From Chaetoceros tenuissimus (Eukaryota; Bacillariophyta; Thalassiosirophyceae; Chaetocerotales; Chaetocerotaceae), in contig BLLK01000019.1 in the NCBI GenBank assembly GCA_021927905.1, forward strand, positions 186,001-250,000: a stretch of DNA of 64,000 nt, written 5' to 3'. The notes below the pieces were generated by a model. The model was not told the origin of the DNA. It saw nothing but the letters and a program-made list of their open reading frames with translations, and did no database searches. The position numbers and the translations under genes are program-made. Below are positions 47,896 through 58,460 of this stretch, one piece after another; position 1 is the stretch's first letter, and every line of letters begins with the position of its first letter.

Positions 47896-49713
47896 CTAAA
47901 GTTTACTATGTAACTTGCCATCTTGAATCTTGACAACTCTCGATGCGAAACTACTACCAGTTCTGCATAATCTATCCAACAAGGCATCTCCCATAGCTGT
48001 AGCAGGAGAGTAAAAGCCACCACCACTCACTGGTAATTTATCACTGTCAAAACTCAAACATAGGCCTGCTTCACATACCATTCTTGCTGTTTCTTTGTAT
48101 CCTGCATCAAGTGGGAAATACAAGGCGCTTTCGACTCTACTTCCCTTGACTCCTTCACCAACACCATTCAAAAGTAAATATCCATGTTTCATTTCTTTAG
48201 GAGATGGTCCTTGTCCAGGTTTTGGTAATACTTTTTTCAATACTGTACCTGTGATTGGATTGAGGAGTCCTGTGGCTCCAAACACGACGGAAAACCAGGT
48301 GACAAATGCTTCCTTGAAACTCTTTTGGACATTGGATTCATTGTATGTAAGTTTCTGTCCTTCTTCCACATTTTCATTCATGGCATGAGTTCTCTTGACC
48401 ACTTCGGCATTGACACTTGCCATGACGAATGGATTGGCCCACTTTCTTTCGTTTGTATTAGGATCGACATCTGCTACATGCATTCGACTAGGCAACTGGG
48501 AACTAATATTCTTGGTCTTGTTGGAACTTTTAGTACCATCTGCTTTTCTCAAATAAGGATCAAAGTCAAATCTCGGCTCGACATACTTTCCTTCTACAAA
48601 GGTCAACATGGTATCAATCGTTCCACCACTGACACCACCTTTAATTTCATCGTAAAATCTCACTGCAGCAATAGAATCTTGACAATCTTCCTTGAGCATT
48701 TGGGATAATTTGTGATAGGATAAATCCCAAGGAATACTATCATGACCACAAAGTGATACAATTTTCGCACCGGTATCTTGTGCTATGTTGTCAAATTTCA
48801 TAATCATTTCCTTGTTCCATGAAGTCTCTCCCGTGATATCTACATAATTCGTTCCATATCTTGCACAAAATTCGACTACATTGGATCCATATTTACAAAA
48901 TGGTCCAGCGGTGGTGATGACAGCTCGAGTGTCTTTTACCATTGGATGAATTGTATCACGTTGTAATGTATCCATTACAATGGTGTCTAGTGCAATGGAA
49001 GAATTGATTTGTTGTAGTTCTTGTTTTAGAGAAGTGAGTTTCTCCAAGGAACGACCGGCAATTGCCCATTTCAAATCTGGATAACTCTTTGTTAAGTATA
49101 TAGCAGCGAGTTTACCTGTAAATCCTGTACATCCCAATAGTACCACATCATATTTCCTTTCTTTGAGTGGAATCAAATCTTGTTTGCTTGGAAAAGATAT
49201 GGTATCAACAGATTGTTGAGATGTATCTGTAGCAGGTGGACTTTTCAAGACAGCTTTACCAGTTTGATAAGCAATGGTGAGTGGTAATACTACACTGAGG
49301 TAAACTGGTACACCCACCATTGCTGTAAGGAGAAAGCTAGTTGTGGAAATTTCCATGGGACGCTTTCCATCTTGTTGAGGAAGATTCTTGACGTAATCGA
49401 CATCTTTACTTTGAATATTTGGAAACATGGACTTCTTGTCATCTTTCTTGTTGATATCTGATGTGTCTGTACTGCCATAGGTACTCATGTTTAGACGACT
49501 ATTGTTTGAAGTGAATAGAGAAGATTTGCGAAATGTATCTTTTGGTGAAGTAAAGAGAGAAGATTTATAAAATGTATCTTTTGGTAATGTTGGACGAAGA
49601 AGTGAGAAAGAAGAAGAAAGAGCCTTGCTGTTGAAAGATGTAAAAGATCTAATTTGTTGCAAAGATGAAAACACTAGAAAGGATCGGATGGCCGACTTGG
49701 ATGATAGATACAT
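47896..49713 (-). CDS. Saccharopine dehydrogenase-like oxidoreductase
   Basis: This 605-residue protein has about 100 residues of Ser/Thr/Arg-rich targeting leader, which contains a 13-residue tandem repeat (KDTFYKSSLFTSP and KDTFRKSSLFTSN). A membrane-associated stretch follows (LLTAMVGVPVYLSVVLPLTI). The Rossmann core is recognised by VVLLGCTGFTGKLAAIYL, KWAIAGRSLEKL, AVITTAGPFCKYGSNVVEFC, and NYVDITGE. HDSIPWDLSYHKLSQML and SGGTIDTMLTFVEGKYVEP are typical of eukaryotic saccharopine dehydrogenase-like oxidoreductases (SCCPDH) and trans-enoyl reductases. NAD(P) binding is expected; the substrate is unknown and lysine metabolism is not implied. The start is the first ATG in frame; no upstream ATG exists. 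Confidence 0.82.
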   Translation of the reverse strand: MYLSSKSAIRSFLVFSSLQQIRSFTSFNSKALSSSFSLLRPTLPKDTFYKSSLFTSPKDTFRKSSLFTSNNSRLNMSTYGSTDTSDINKKDDKKSMFPNIQSKDVDYVKNLPQQDGKRPMEISTTSFLLTAMVGVPVYLSVVLPLTIAYQTGKAVLKSPPATDTSQQSVDTISFPSKQDLIPLKERKYDVVLLGCTGFTGKLAAIYLTKSYPDLKWAIAGRSLEKLTSLKQELQQINSSIALDTIVMDTLQRDTIHPMVKDTRAVITTAGPFCKYGSNVVEFCARYGTNYVDITGETSWNKEMIMKFDNIAQDTGAKIVSLCGHDSIPWDLSYHKLSQMLKEDCQDSIAAVRFYDEIKGGVSGGTIDTMLTFVEGKYVEPRFDFDPYLRKADGTKSSNKTKNISSQLPSRMHVADVDPNTNERKWANPFVMASVNAEVVKRTHAMNENVEEGQKLTYNESNVQKSFKEAFVTWFSVVFGATGLLNPITGTVLKKVLPKPGQGPSPKEMKHGYLLLNGVGEGVKGSRVESALYFPLDAGYKETARMVCEAGLCLSFDSDKLPVSGGGFYSPATAMGDALLDRLCRTGSSFASRVVKIQDGKLHSKL

Positions 49714-50055
49714 CAAATCTAATGGAGCAGTTGTACTGGGATTTCTATTCAATTCTAACTAAAGGAGGAAGAAAGGAATGAATAAAAACAACACATGCAT
49801 GTGTGATGAGTGATGAATGAAAAAGTTAAAAGTGTTTTGCGATGACGATGAAACTTAGATAGTAAGTATGATGTGAAACTTAAAGTCAATACATGAAGTA
49901 CGAACACTCTAACTATTGAAGCAAATGATGTTATTTGTCATTTCTTTTTATTTTGTTACTGTACACACCATTTCTTTTGTACTATTCACTAATGCAAGTA
50001 CTTAGCCAACTTTTAAAATAAAAATACATGGTGGTAGGAACATAGCATGCTCTTT
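49714..50055. other. Intergenic DNA
   Basis: About 340 bp of AT-rich spacer upstream of the oxidoreductase gene and 3' of the multi-helix protein gene. Nothing was recognised. Confidence 0.4.
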
Positions 50056-51066
50056 TTATTCCGAAATAGTTTGCTGCATAGATTCCACATTTCCAATTCC
50101 CGTAGCCAAATATACAAAATTCAAAGGATATGCCAAAATAGTTTGCATAGTATATACTCCAGCATAACAAACAGCTTCATCTCCCTGATATTGAATACGA
50201 TCATATGCAAGTTCAGGTCCAGAAGCGTAATGAGTCATATCTGCCAATAAATGAAACACATCAATTTCATTAAAGATGAACCACATTAGAAACTTGGATA
50301 AAGATCTTCTCGTCAACATGATGAGTATTGTAGGATATAGAAATGCATGTGAAATACGCACTCCCCATAAATGAGCAGGATGAAAAGTTTTCCAAGCTTC
50401 AAGAAAGCCAATCATGGATTGTTTGGCTTGATCCATGGTGGGTGGTAGGAAATCTCCTTCAGGATTCACTTTATCGCACCATAATGATATATCTCCCTCT
50501 TCTAAATCTTCTTGAACGGATAATATCGTGAGAATGGTGAATAGACTTAAATTTCTCAAAAATATCAATGCCATGGACCATTCCTTTTTCGGTTCGTGTT
50601 GTAACTTCTTGGTAACTTGTTTCGTTTCCAATTTTTCAATGCCCTTTGCAACTATATAGAAAGCAGCTGTATAGATACATGTATAGAAAGCATTCACGAG
50701 ACCCTTCATGAATCCTCCTTCTTTGTAAAATACTCTCCACATGTTTGTGCCTAGGAAATGTGTCATTTCCGCTAAATCATCCAACCATAACTCTTCTTGT
50801 TCCTTCTTGGCACTCCAATCGAGATTACCAATGGTTAAACACAAAAGCAGAAGTTGTAATGCTTGATACCATATTGGCCACCTTTCACCACGATTATAGA
50901 GAGGTGAAGGAATGTATCCACTGCACAATCCGATGTAGATGCATATACCAATTATTGGAAAGAGAAGACATAACCATTTATCGTCTGCTTCTTCTTCTTC
51001 CTCTTGTACTGTTGATTGGATGAACTTTGCAGCCTCTGTAATCATTGACTCTTGTGTTGTCGACAT
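50056..51066 (-). CDS. Multi-helix membrane protein of unknown function
   Basis: About 336 residues from the ATG at 51066, which has an A at -3. An upstream in-frame ATG at 51123 has a poor context. Six hydrophobic segments are visible: LCLLFPIIGICIYIGLCSGY, WYQALQLLLLCLTIG, FYTCIYTAAFYIVAKG, FLRNLSLFTILTILS, FLYPTILIMLTRRSL and LAYPLNFVYLATGIG. An acidic N-terminus (QEEEEEADDK) precedes the first. Charged loops with repeated Trp (LDWSAKKEQEELWLDD, FLEAWKTFHPAHLWG) separate the helices. No family signature was recognised and no signal peptide is present. It is divergent from the ankyrin-like gene that starts 500 bp away. Confidence 0.65.
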   Translation of the reverse strand: MSTTQESMITEAAKFIQSTVQEEEEEADDKWLCLLFPIIGICIYIGLCSGYIPSPLYNRGERWPIWYQALQLLLLCLTIGNLDWSAKKEQEELWLDDLAEMTHFLGTNMWRVFYKEGGFMKGLVNAFYTCIYTAAFYIVAKGIEKLETKQVTKKLQHEPKKEWSMALIFLRNLSLFTILTILSVQEDLEEGDISLWCDKVNPEGDFLPPTMDQAKQSMIGFLEAWKTFHPAHLWGVRISHAFLYPTILIMLTRRSLSKFLMWFIFNEIDVFHLLADMTHYASGPELAYDRIQYQGDEAVCYAGVYTMQTILAYPLNFVYLATGIGNVESMQQTISE

Positions 51067-51566
51067 TTTTATGCTTATCTGTTGTTTATAAGTATAAATG
51101 GGAGTGTATAAGCTCGGGTTCATAAGTAAAGTTTAAATCAAACTTATTCGTGCTGGTGTGACAGCCTTTTCTGTTTCAATTATTGGAAATCTTTTCGCGC
51201 ATGCTGAATCGCCGAATCGGGCTATTTTTTGATGAGATAACAGCCTTGAGCGATAACGTGACACAGAAGTTACACTAAATATCTCTTATTTTCTAATTTA
51301 TTGTTCTGATTCACGATTGAGTTTACAAAATCCGGGGTTGTCCATTCCTCTTCAAGAATAGAGTATCCTTAATTGTAAAGTTGGCTATTTTGGTTTAGTA
51401 CGACATATGAAATGTTTGTCTCCCGCCCTTTTCTTTCTTTACAAGAATGCTATGTTATGAAAAATGAAGCTGCTATAGAGAGAGGAGATACAAATGTAAA
51501 AGCACAAGTGATCCATCTCAGTTCCAAGGCTAATAGATATATATTTGGAGAGATATTCCTATTGAA
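51067..51566. promoter_or_regulatory. Divergent promoter region
   Basis: About 500 bp between two head-to-head genes. A plus-strand frame from 51412 overlaps the start of the next gene in another frame and looks spurious. No strong motif was recognised. Confidence 0.35.
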
Positions 51567-53252
51567 ATGTTTTCAAGAATTAAGCGCTTCTTCGGCATTG
51601 GATCAACCTCCTCAGCAGGTGACGATGATGCATCTTCTACTACACAGCAGCAGCAGGTCGAGGAGCAGCCAAAAAAGAGACAGAAAGTTGAATCCGAATC
51701 TGATTCTGATTTTGAAATTGAAGTTATTCGTGTCGAGAAACCTCCAACGAACAACATGCCAAAGGTTGAAGCTGGTGAGGATGTATTGGGCACATTCCTC
51801 AAAGAGCTGGAACAAGTTTTCAAGCGCGAGAAAGAGATACCAAAGCGATTTGTAAAATCTTTGAAAGAGGCAATTGACGTAACCATGAATCTTCCTGAAA
51901 TCAAAGCTTTCTTTGAAGAACATAATGATGTGAGCAAAGATTTCCATATCGATGTGAGCAAAGATGATAAAAATCATGAGAAATTTCTCAAACTTTTTCA
52001 ATTTTACAAAACATATTTAGGAGTTGTAAATACCAGTTCAGTTGTGATACCAATTTGCGACTTGAGAATAACTGTTGATAAAATCGTAGATGATTTGCTA
52101 CACGCTCTAAATTGTGATGAAGAAAAAATTGAAGAAGTTGAAAACTTTATTGATATCTATCCAAAGCATCTCTACATCGAAAGAGAATATACAAATGAGA
52201 ATGAAGAAGATGATGGATTTTTACATCGTTATAAATCCTGCAAGCAGTTGCCTATTGCTTCTTTTTATGATTACAGTACAGACACTTGGTGGGCAAATAG
52301 AACTGTTTTTGTTCCTACTCTTGCAAAGCGAATGGTAGCTGATACAGGAAAAATTGCCGGTTTGTATGATCGTCTGGAAGTTCGAGATGATTTAGGCCCT
52401 TTTCAATGGCCAGTTCCGATTCAAACTCTAATGAATATGAATTGCGGACCATATATTGAACTTCAAAATGATATGTGCTCTTTTGTTATTGAAAAGCTTT
52501 GGGAGTATGAACTATTGGATAGTGATATTATTGATCACTTTGATTTGCTATGGCATTCGTCAACATTAGCTACATTTGACCGTTTTTCAACACTTGTTTC
52601 ATTGGCACCTGAGTTAATGAAGACCTATAGATACCAAGGTTGCCATTTACTGACAGCAAAATTGAAATACGATCCAGTAGCGCCACATTTGATGGGAGTT
52701 TTACAGGCGTGCTTACATACTCATCCCAAAGAGCTTGGATTTCTTTTTGAAGAGTTTGAAGATGTTGAAAGTGACAGTGACGATGATGATGAAAGCGAAA
52801 GCGATGATCACGAAAGTGATGATGATGGCGAAAGTAAAAGCGAAGACGATGAAAGCGATGAAGGTGAAAATGATGACGAAGAAGTAGTTGATGACAGCAA
52901 TGAAGATGGAAAGGCAAAAGCCGAAAAAGAAACAAGTGAGCCTGAGAACATTGCTGCTACTGAGACACCTAGCGAGCCAGAAAAGGATACTGCAACTCAG
53001 GAAGACAATCCTCCAAAAAAGAAACAAAGTGCATTTAAGATTGCAAAGGGGAAAATCGACGAAACGTTTTTTCTAGAATGTGTAGAAGAACAATTGGAAA
53101 TTACAAATTGCCCTGCATTTTATGAAATCAACAAAGAAACAAATACATATCCATTTTTCCATGCTGCTGCAGAAAAAGGAGATCTATCTGTCCTTTATTA
53201 TCTTCTTCGTCGCCATGACGGTTCATTATTTTTGAATGCTACAAAGAAATAA
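51567..53252 (+). CDS. Diatom ankyrin-like protein with long acidic Ser/Asp tract
   Basis: This 561-residue single-exon protein begins with a Gln-run-containing linker with a possible nuclear signal (PKKRQKVESESD). A large helical region follows (LGTFLKELEQVFKREKEIPK; KLFQFYKTYLGVVNTSSVV; WANRTVFVPTLAKRMVADTG; ALHTHPKELGFLFEEFEDVE-type repeats near residue 390). A Ser/Asp/Glu tract (ESDSDDDDESESDDHESD...) and a C-terminal ankyrin-like unit (YPFFHAAAEKGDLSVLYYLL) complete it. Such proteins are a large expanded group in Chaetoceros-type diatoms and may act as adaptors. No catalytic motif is present. The acidic tract is tandemly repetitive at DNA level (GATGATGAAAGCG words), so it may vary in length between strains. 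Confidence 0.75.
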   Translation: MFSRIKRFFGIGSTSSAGDDDASSTTQQQQVEEQPKKRQKVESESDSDFEIEVIRVEKPPTNNMPKVEAGEDVLGTFLKELEQVFKREKEIPKRFVKSLKEAIDVTMNLPEIKAFFEEHNDVSKDFHIDVSKDDKNHEKFLKLFQFYKTYLGVVNTSSVVIPICDLRITVDKIVDDLLHALNCDEEKIEEVENFIDIYPKHLYIEREYTNENEEDDGFLHRYKSCKQLPIASFYDYSTDTWWANRTVFVPTLAKRMVADTGKIAGLYDRLEVRDDLGPFQWPVPIQTLMNMNCGPYIELQNDMCSFVIEKLWEYELLDSDIIDHFDLLWHSSTLATFDRFSTLVSLAPELMKTYRYQGCHLLTAKLKYDPVAPHLMGVLQACLHTHPKELGFLFEEFEDVESDSDDDDESESDDHESDDDGESKSEDDESDEGENDDEEVVDDSNEDGKAKAEKETSEPENIAATETPSEPEKDTATQEDNPPKKKQSAFKIAKGKIDETFFLECVEEQLEITNCPAFYEINKETNTYPFFHAAAEKGDLSVLYYLLRRHDGSLFLNATKK

Positions 53253-53506
53253 GGTTTTAAATTAATAAAAAAAGAAATATTCTCTTGTATTGACTAAAAC
53301 ATTAGTGTCAAAATCTATTTTTTACTGAAATCCCGATGACGCACTTGTTTTGTACATACGGGGAAGGTGCGCGGACTTTTTCTTAACATAACTTTTAGTA
53401 TGTGTGAAAAGAGAGGTTGAGAGGTGTGAAATACCCAAACTAAACTAGAGAGAACATAAGTTTATAATACACTGGTTGCTCTACATATTCACATATCGAG
53501 TATATC

Positions 53507-56500
53507 ATGTTTGACGACATGAGGAGCTCGAAAGAGAGGAAGAAGATAGAACAAGATGAAGCTGGAAGTTCTTCTATATCTAGTCGAAATGGCAGCACTG
53601 CCAACTCAATTTCAAATATGTTAAGTTTACGACATGAAAGAAATACATCTTCTCCAAAAGTTCGCTTCAATATTGATTCTACTGGTAATAATAGATCTAA
53701 TGAGAAAGATGAAGATCAATTTATTGAAGATTTCATGCCGGCTGAAGCTAGTGGCACCAAAGAAAAAGACGAGAGAGCTCGAAGATTTTCTTATTATCGT
53801 ACTATTTCTGAAAGAGCAAGACTTGGATATTCTGTTCATCAATTTGGCAAAGATTTGGTTCTAGAAGACGACGTGAGTCTTTTAAGACCTTCTACCTATC
53901 TCAAATATCGGGGCAAAGATGTACATATTTTTGATTTAGGAACAGATTCTATTGTTTTGGAAAGAGATGAATCTACCGATGTGATTCATGCAAAATATAC
54001 GCGCGATGGAACCTTTGGGTTGTACCTTACTCGTGCTCATTATGCATTCTTTGCACTTCTCATGATTTTCATTTTGGCTTCGTGTGGAATTCAAGTTCTT
54101 CTTTTTGTATTCTTGGGAATTGCAAGCAGAACAGGACTCCATCATATCGGTGAAGACTTGGATTCTACCGGGGTAGTTTTAGTTCTAGCTTCTTCGGTGT
54201 GTTCTTTGCCTATTCTCATTTTTGGACTGGCAAATACAATGGCTATTGCTTGGGAATTCGTGAAGGAAAACTGGAATGGGCAGCAATTTTTAAAAGCAGT
54301 CATTCCGCATGATCGTGGTTACATAATTGATTGGATATCAGCAATGGTGTACGTCTACGTGCCACTTGTCACGTGTGCAGTTTGCCTATTTGTCGAATCT
54401 TCTTCCCGATGGTGGTTCTACACATTGGTATCTTGTCAAGTCGGCTCGTTCATTTACTTCCTTGTTTTCTACATGGTTTTTATTTACAAAGACATGGACC
54501 TATCATTAAGATTGGTTAAATCTGAAAAAGATAGAGATCCATTCAATACTGAATCTGTTGAGTCTTCGCATTTTGGTTGGAATACGGCGTACACATTATG
54601 GCTATGGGCTATGAAGATCCGGTATTCTGGAAAAGAAATGGTCCAATATACATCTCTTGATGATTACGAAGTACCTCAGAAAGAGAAATATGTCGATGCA
54701 AAAGATAGAGAATTTGCTTTTGGTTCCATTAGCTTTGGTTCACGAATATCTCTTTTGCTCGCAAAAGTAACTCCTTTCTACAAAGTTGTAAACGATCCAA
54801 AACGGCTATTCCATGTAGAGGAAGTTTATCACAACTACGTCCTACGAAATGGACAAAGTTGGGCATTAGACCGTTTCTTTTGGAGAGATAAAAGGGCACC
54901 AGTAACCATGGCATTCGTCAATGGAGATCAGGCTCTCACTAATGCTCAAAAATTCAGTTCTACAATTTGCTATTTTGCAATGATAGTTTCGAAAATACTG
55001 TTGGTTGTTGCGATTCTAGTATGGTTCCGTTTTGGTATTACGGTTGTTATTGTTTTGTCTTTGCTCTTCACTTTGACATTACTAAGGGATCTTATCAATG
55101 CGTTTAAGTTATTGCATCAAGTGAATAAGATCGAAAAGCAGAAATTGTACAAAAGAGAGATTGGATCGTCGAGAAACTTAAATCAGTCCGATGAGGAGGA
55201 AAATAAGTCTCTCTTTTTCGTTCACGGCCAATTTCAAATCACAGAACCTTCTGAAGGCTATTGCATCTTTGTATTTATGGTCAGGTTGGTTGTATTTTTC
55301 TTCTTCCCAGTAATTTCTCTTTTTGTGTCTGGGAATGTCCCAGTAGGAATTCTTTTTAGTGCCTTGTCCATAGTAACCTTCTCAATGGGATATCTCAGCT
55401 CACCGATTGCTTTGGGCGAACTGGGCTCTACAGATGGATTAAGCGGCATGTATTCTAAACGTAGAGAAGAATGGAGAAGCAACCATATACTCCAAAAAAC
55501 ATATGGTATTAGTTGTGGGTCTGCTCGGATAGTTTGGACAAAAGTATTTCTATTCTTTAGTATTGCTTTCGGAGCATTGACTGTGAGTGCATTTTTCCTT
55601 CAAGCGGGTAATGGCAGGGACTTTGGATTGCGGTACACCTCAGATTTCGAATACAAAGGGAAAGGAGCCTTACAATATTCCACTTGTGAAATGTCTAATG
55701 GGGCGGTTGATACCTCTTCCACAACGCTCTTAGATTACAGTTTTCTATCGACACTTGCCTATGAGACCAATGATATTACAAATGCTACTCTAGACACGTG
55801 GTTTCGAGATACCAATGTCATTAATCATGAATTCCTCGTTCAAGAATTCCGTGATGAGTATGAGAAACGAAACTCAAAGAGTTCCGTTAGCTACAAGTTC
55901 ATTGGCTTCCCTGATAAAAGCGTTGGAGTTGTTTCAGTACGAGGAACTTTAAATCTTTGGGATGTAATGAGTGATATACAATTGTGGGCTGGTGCTTTGA
56001 TTTCTCAGGTGGCTCGAAGTTTCATACCTCTAGGATACACTCTCACACCACTCTTTGAATTCCTAGTTGAAATTGTAGCAAAGCTTGAGTCTAGTAGTTT
56101 GGAGAAGGTTTCTTTCTATAAACAAACCACTGCTTTCCTAAATCACGTCAAAGAGCTCAACTTGTATGATGAAATTTATATTACTGGTCATAGTCTTGGC
56201 GGAGGCATCGCCATGATATCAGGGGTACAAACTAAAACATTTGCAATTGCAATTAGTGGACCAAATGCAAAGCTCTCTAGAAATACCTTTTCTCCACCAC
56301 TTTCTGAAGTCGATATAGATGAATATGCTTTCAATGTATTGCCTGCTGGAGACATTGTTCCTATGATTGATGATCCTTCCAAAAGAATTGAAAAGATTGA
56401 ATGTAGATTAAATGATAACGGGTTTCTGCTGTGCCATATGCCACTGCAAACATTCTGCGAGCTTAACTATGTTTGCGGATCAAAAGGCAGACCTGTTCCA

Positions 56501-56605
56501 TGTGCTTGTGCGAAAGAGTTTGGATATGCCGAACCAACAAGAGTGGAGAATGCTAGTAGTGAAGCATCGTTCGAAGAAGTATGTGAAAACCCATTTCTAA
56601 AATAA
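53507..56605 (+). CDS. Class-3 (Rhizopus/Mono-diacylglycerol type) lipase fused to a multispan membrane domain
   Basis: This 1032-residue protein has about 175 residues of cytosolic N-terminus, then about eight or more hydrophobic segments, including AHYAFFALLMIFILASCGIQ, VLVLASSVCSLPILIFGLAN, CYFAMIVSKILLVVAILVWF, VFMVRLVVFFFFPVISLFVS and VWTKVFLFFSIAFGALTVSA. The C-terminal third is a class-3 lipase: GVVSVRGTLNLWDVMSDIQL, the nucleophile elbow ITGHSLGGGIAMISG (Ser at about residue 896), and a candidate catalytic Asp in NVLPAGDIVPMID. The His may lie in the LCHMPLQTFC segment. It would hydrolyse a membrane lipid ester. The arrangement, membrane domain then lipase, differs from animal DAGLs (four helices). 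The open frame is continuous without introns. Confidence 0.82.
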   Translation: MFDDMRSSKERKKIEQDEAGSSSISSRNGSTANSISNMLSLRHERNTSSPKVRFNIDSTGNNRSNEKDEDQFIEDFMPAEASGTKEKDERARRFSYYRTISERARLGYSVHQFGKDLVLEDDVSLLRPSTYLKYRGKDVHIFDLGTDSIVLERDESTDVIHAKYTRDGTFGLYLTRAHYAFFALLMIFILASCGIQVLLFVFLGIASRTGLHHIGEDLDSTGVVLVLASSVCSLPILIFGLANTMAIAWEFVKENWNGQQFLKAVIPHDRGYIIDWISAMVYVYVPLVTCAVCLFVESSSRWWFYTLVSCQVGSFIYFLVFYMVFIYKDMDLSLRLVKSEKDRDPFNTESVESSHFGWNTAYTLWLWAMKIRYSGKEMVQYTSLDDYEVPQKEKYVDAKDREFAFGSISFGSRISLLLAKVTPFYKVVNDPKRLFHVEEVYHNYVLRNGQSWALDRFFWRDKRAPVTMAFVNGDQALTNAQKFSSTICYFAMIVSKILLVVAILVWFRFGITVVIVLSLLFTLTLLRDLINAFKLLHQVNKIEKQKLYKREIGSSRNLNQSDEEENKSLFFVHGQFQITEPSEGYCIFVFMVRLVVFFFFPVISLFVSGNVPVGILFSALSIVTFSMGYLSSPIALGELGSTDGLSGMYSKRREEWRSNHILQKTYGISCGSARIVWTKVFLFFSIAFGALTVSAFFLQAGNGRDFGLRYTSDFEYKGKGALQYSTCEMSNGAVDTSSTTLLDYSFLSTLAYETNDITNATLDTWFRDTNVINHEFLVQEFRDEYEKRNSKSSVSYKFIGFPDKSVGVVSVRGTLNLWDVMSDIQLWAGALISQVARSFIPLGYTLTPLFEFLVEIVAKLESSSLEKVSFYKQTTAFLNHVKELNLYDEIYITGHSLGGGIAMISGVQTKTFAIAISGPNAKLSRNTFSPPLSEVDIDEYAFNVLPAGDIVPMIDDPSKRIEKIECRLNDNGFLLCHMPLQTFCELNYVCGSKGRPVPCACAKEFGYAEPTRVENASSEASFEEVCENPFLK

Positions 56606-56690
56606 AACTCAAACTGTAAATTGTAAATTGCTTATTTACAAATTACGATAAGTTGTTAGTTTGAATAAAGCACTGTATGCATCTCGCATC

Positions 56691-58460
56691 TCACACCACA
56701 TATCTCTGAGTCTTTTTATCAGCCTTGATGACAATTTGCTTGAGTAGAGCTCCATCCGAGTTACGTTTAATATTCCATTCATGTCCTGCAAAGGTATTTA
56801 CACTCAATGGTGGATCACCATGAGAAAAATGTCCCCAGAAGGTGTCTTGAAAGTACAATTTTGCATGAGAAAAGACTGGATCCTTTTTACTATTGACAAA
56901 AGTAGCATGAATCTGCCCATTATCCTCCTCCTTCTCTTCCTTCCCTTTATTCTTAGGCGCACCTTCAAATCCTCCTCTAGGTCCATTCCATACCCAAAGA
57001 TTTGCAGCCCACTTTTCTCCATGCAAAACAGGACAACCTCCATGCAAACTAGAGGTATCTTCTTCTCCATTTGGATGTTGAGAATAAAACAAAACAGCCC
57101 GAGCAGAATGTGGCCTCACAGCCAATCTCGATCTACAATCTGCAACCATATACTCTTCCCACGAATCAGGTTTCAAATCCATAGCTTCACCGGAAGATCT
57201 CAACTCTTCCAAAGCAACAGCTCTAGACTTTCTTTCCGCCTCAGGAACATCCAAAGGCCATGCATTCTTGAACACAGTCTCTCCACCATCCTTTTCACCA
57301 AGATCACTCATGTACAACAAAATAGTTGCAAACCTGTTGGTACCTTTTCTTGCAGAATCAAAATCATGAATTTCACGTTTATGAGGATCATCAATCCAAT
57401 CCATATGTGGAATATACGCAGTCGTCTTGTTATATCTCAACACTTGCAAACCATCCGTAAAAGATTCAATATACGTATCAAAACCAAGTACCTCCAAACA
57501 TCTCTTTTTGACAACCATGGCCGTTTGACCATGGGTATCAAATCCATTCTCGGAAGTACGTTGAGAATTCAAATTATACCCACTGGCACCGGTTGAACTC
57601 CGTTTGATCCGATGGGTCTCACTGGTCTCCTTCAAAGCTTTATCGACAATGGAATCCGATTCATTCTTATTGTAAAAGTTTAAAATGTCAAATACCTTTG
57701 GAGATAAACTCATTGTGACGAGTGAAATTGGTAAATTGGAAACAGGGTTGACGTGAGAAATATCAAATGTTTCACCTATATAGGAAGGTGCAAACATGAA
57801 TGGTCGACCGGCTGGAACGGCGTAGAGATGTACTTTTCCCTTGGTGCATATTTCATTACCTTCTGCTGAGATACGACAATCACCTTGACTCTTTTCTTGA
57901 ATGAATTTCAAGAGTTGTGAATGAGAAGTCAATCTCAATCCTTCACGAGTATGAAAATGACATGGGAGGGAAGAGACACCATTCGTAGATAAAGATAGGA
58001 GCTGATTGTGATCTGGTAGAATGGTGGTATGATCAGGACCCATATCGCAATACCAGAGGAATTGTTGATCAATGCCTTCAATTTGATAATGAATTCCTCT
58101 GCCCCATGAGACACGTTTATGGCCTTTGATTTCAGGAGGAGGCTGTTCGACTCCACATTGATTTTGAGGGAGAGACGAGGAGAGTGCCTTTGTCAAATCG
58201 ACATCGAGTTGATATTTGGAGGAACTCTTTGATAGTTTGAGAGGTAGGGTTGTCGATCCACAGGTTTCATGTTCTCCATTGCGATGAATGTGAAAAGTGA
58301 CTTGAGAAAGGAGATCCTTGGAAGAAGAAGAAGAAAGGGGAGTGGTTGATGGTGCGTTGTTGAGGCTGTGTTTTTCTTGTGGCTGCAAGACGACATCACT
58401 GATGGCCAGTCCAGTGAGATAAGCCAATAGACACAGAATGAGCTTTGTCAAGATGCCCAT
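56691..58460 (-). CDS. Prolyl 4-hydroxylase (2-oxoglutarate/Fe(II) dioxygenase)
   Basis: This 589-residue protein begins with a signal/anchor (GILTKLILCLLAYLTGLAIS), so it enters the ER. The first ~300 residues have no recognised domain. The C-terminal half is a P4H alpha-type dioxygenase: LEVLGFDTYIESFTDGLQVL, the Fe-binding HMDWIDD (His, Asp), LLYMSDLGEKDGGETVF, and LHGGCPVLHGEKWAANLWVW, which holds the distal His and the 2-oxoglutarate-binding Lys. A Gly/Lys linker and a C-terminal extension with NTFAGHEWNIKRNSDGALLK follow. It hydroxylates proline in secreted or cell-wall proteins; target peptides are unknown. It is divergent from the HDS gene. Confidence 0.87.
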   Translation of the reverse strand: MGILTKLILCLLAYLTGLAISDVVLQPQEKHSLNNAPSTTPLSSSSSKDLLSQVTFHIHRNGEHETCGSTTLPLKLSKSSSKYQLDVDLTKALSSSLPQNQCGVEQPPPEIKGHKRVSWGRGIHYQIEGIDQQFLWYCDMGPDHTTILPDHNQLLSLSTNGVSSLPCHFHTREGLRLTSHSQLLKFIQEKSQGDCRISAEGNEICTKGKVHLYAVPAGRPFMFAPSYIGETFDISHVNPVSNLPISLVTMSLSPKVFDILNFYNKNESDSIVDKALKETSETHRIKRSSTGASGYNLNSQRTSENGFDTHGQTAMVVKKRCLEVLGFDTYIESFTDGLQVLRYNKTTAYIPHMDWIDDPHKREIHDFDSARKGTNRFATILLYMSDLGEKDGGETVFKNAWPLDVPEAERKSRAVALEELRSSGEAMDLKPDSWEEYMVADCRSRLAVRPHSARAVLFYSQHPNGEEDTSSLHGGCPVLHGEKWAANLWVWNGPRGGFEGAPKNKGKEEKEEDNGQIHATFVNSKKDPVFSHAKLYFQDTFWGHFSHGDPPLSVNTFAGHEWNIKRNSDGALLKQIVIKADKKTQRYVV

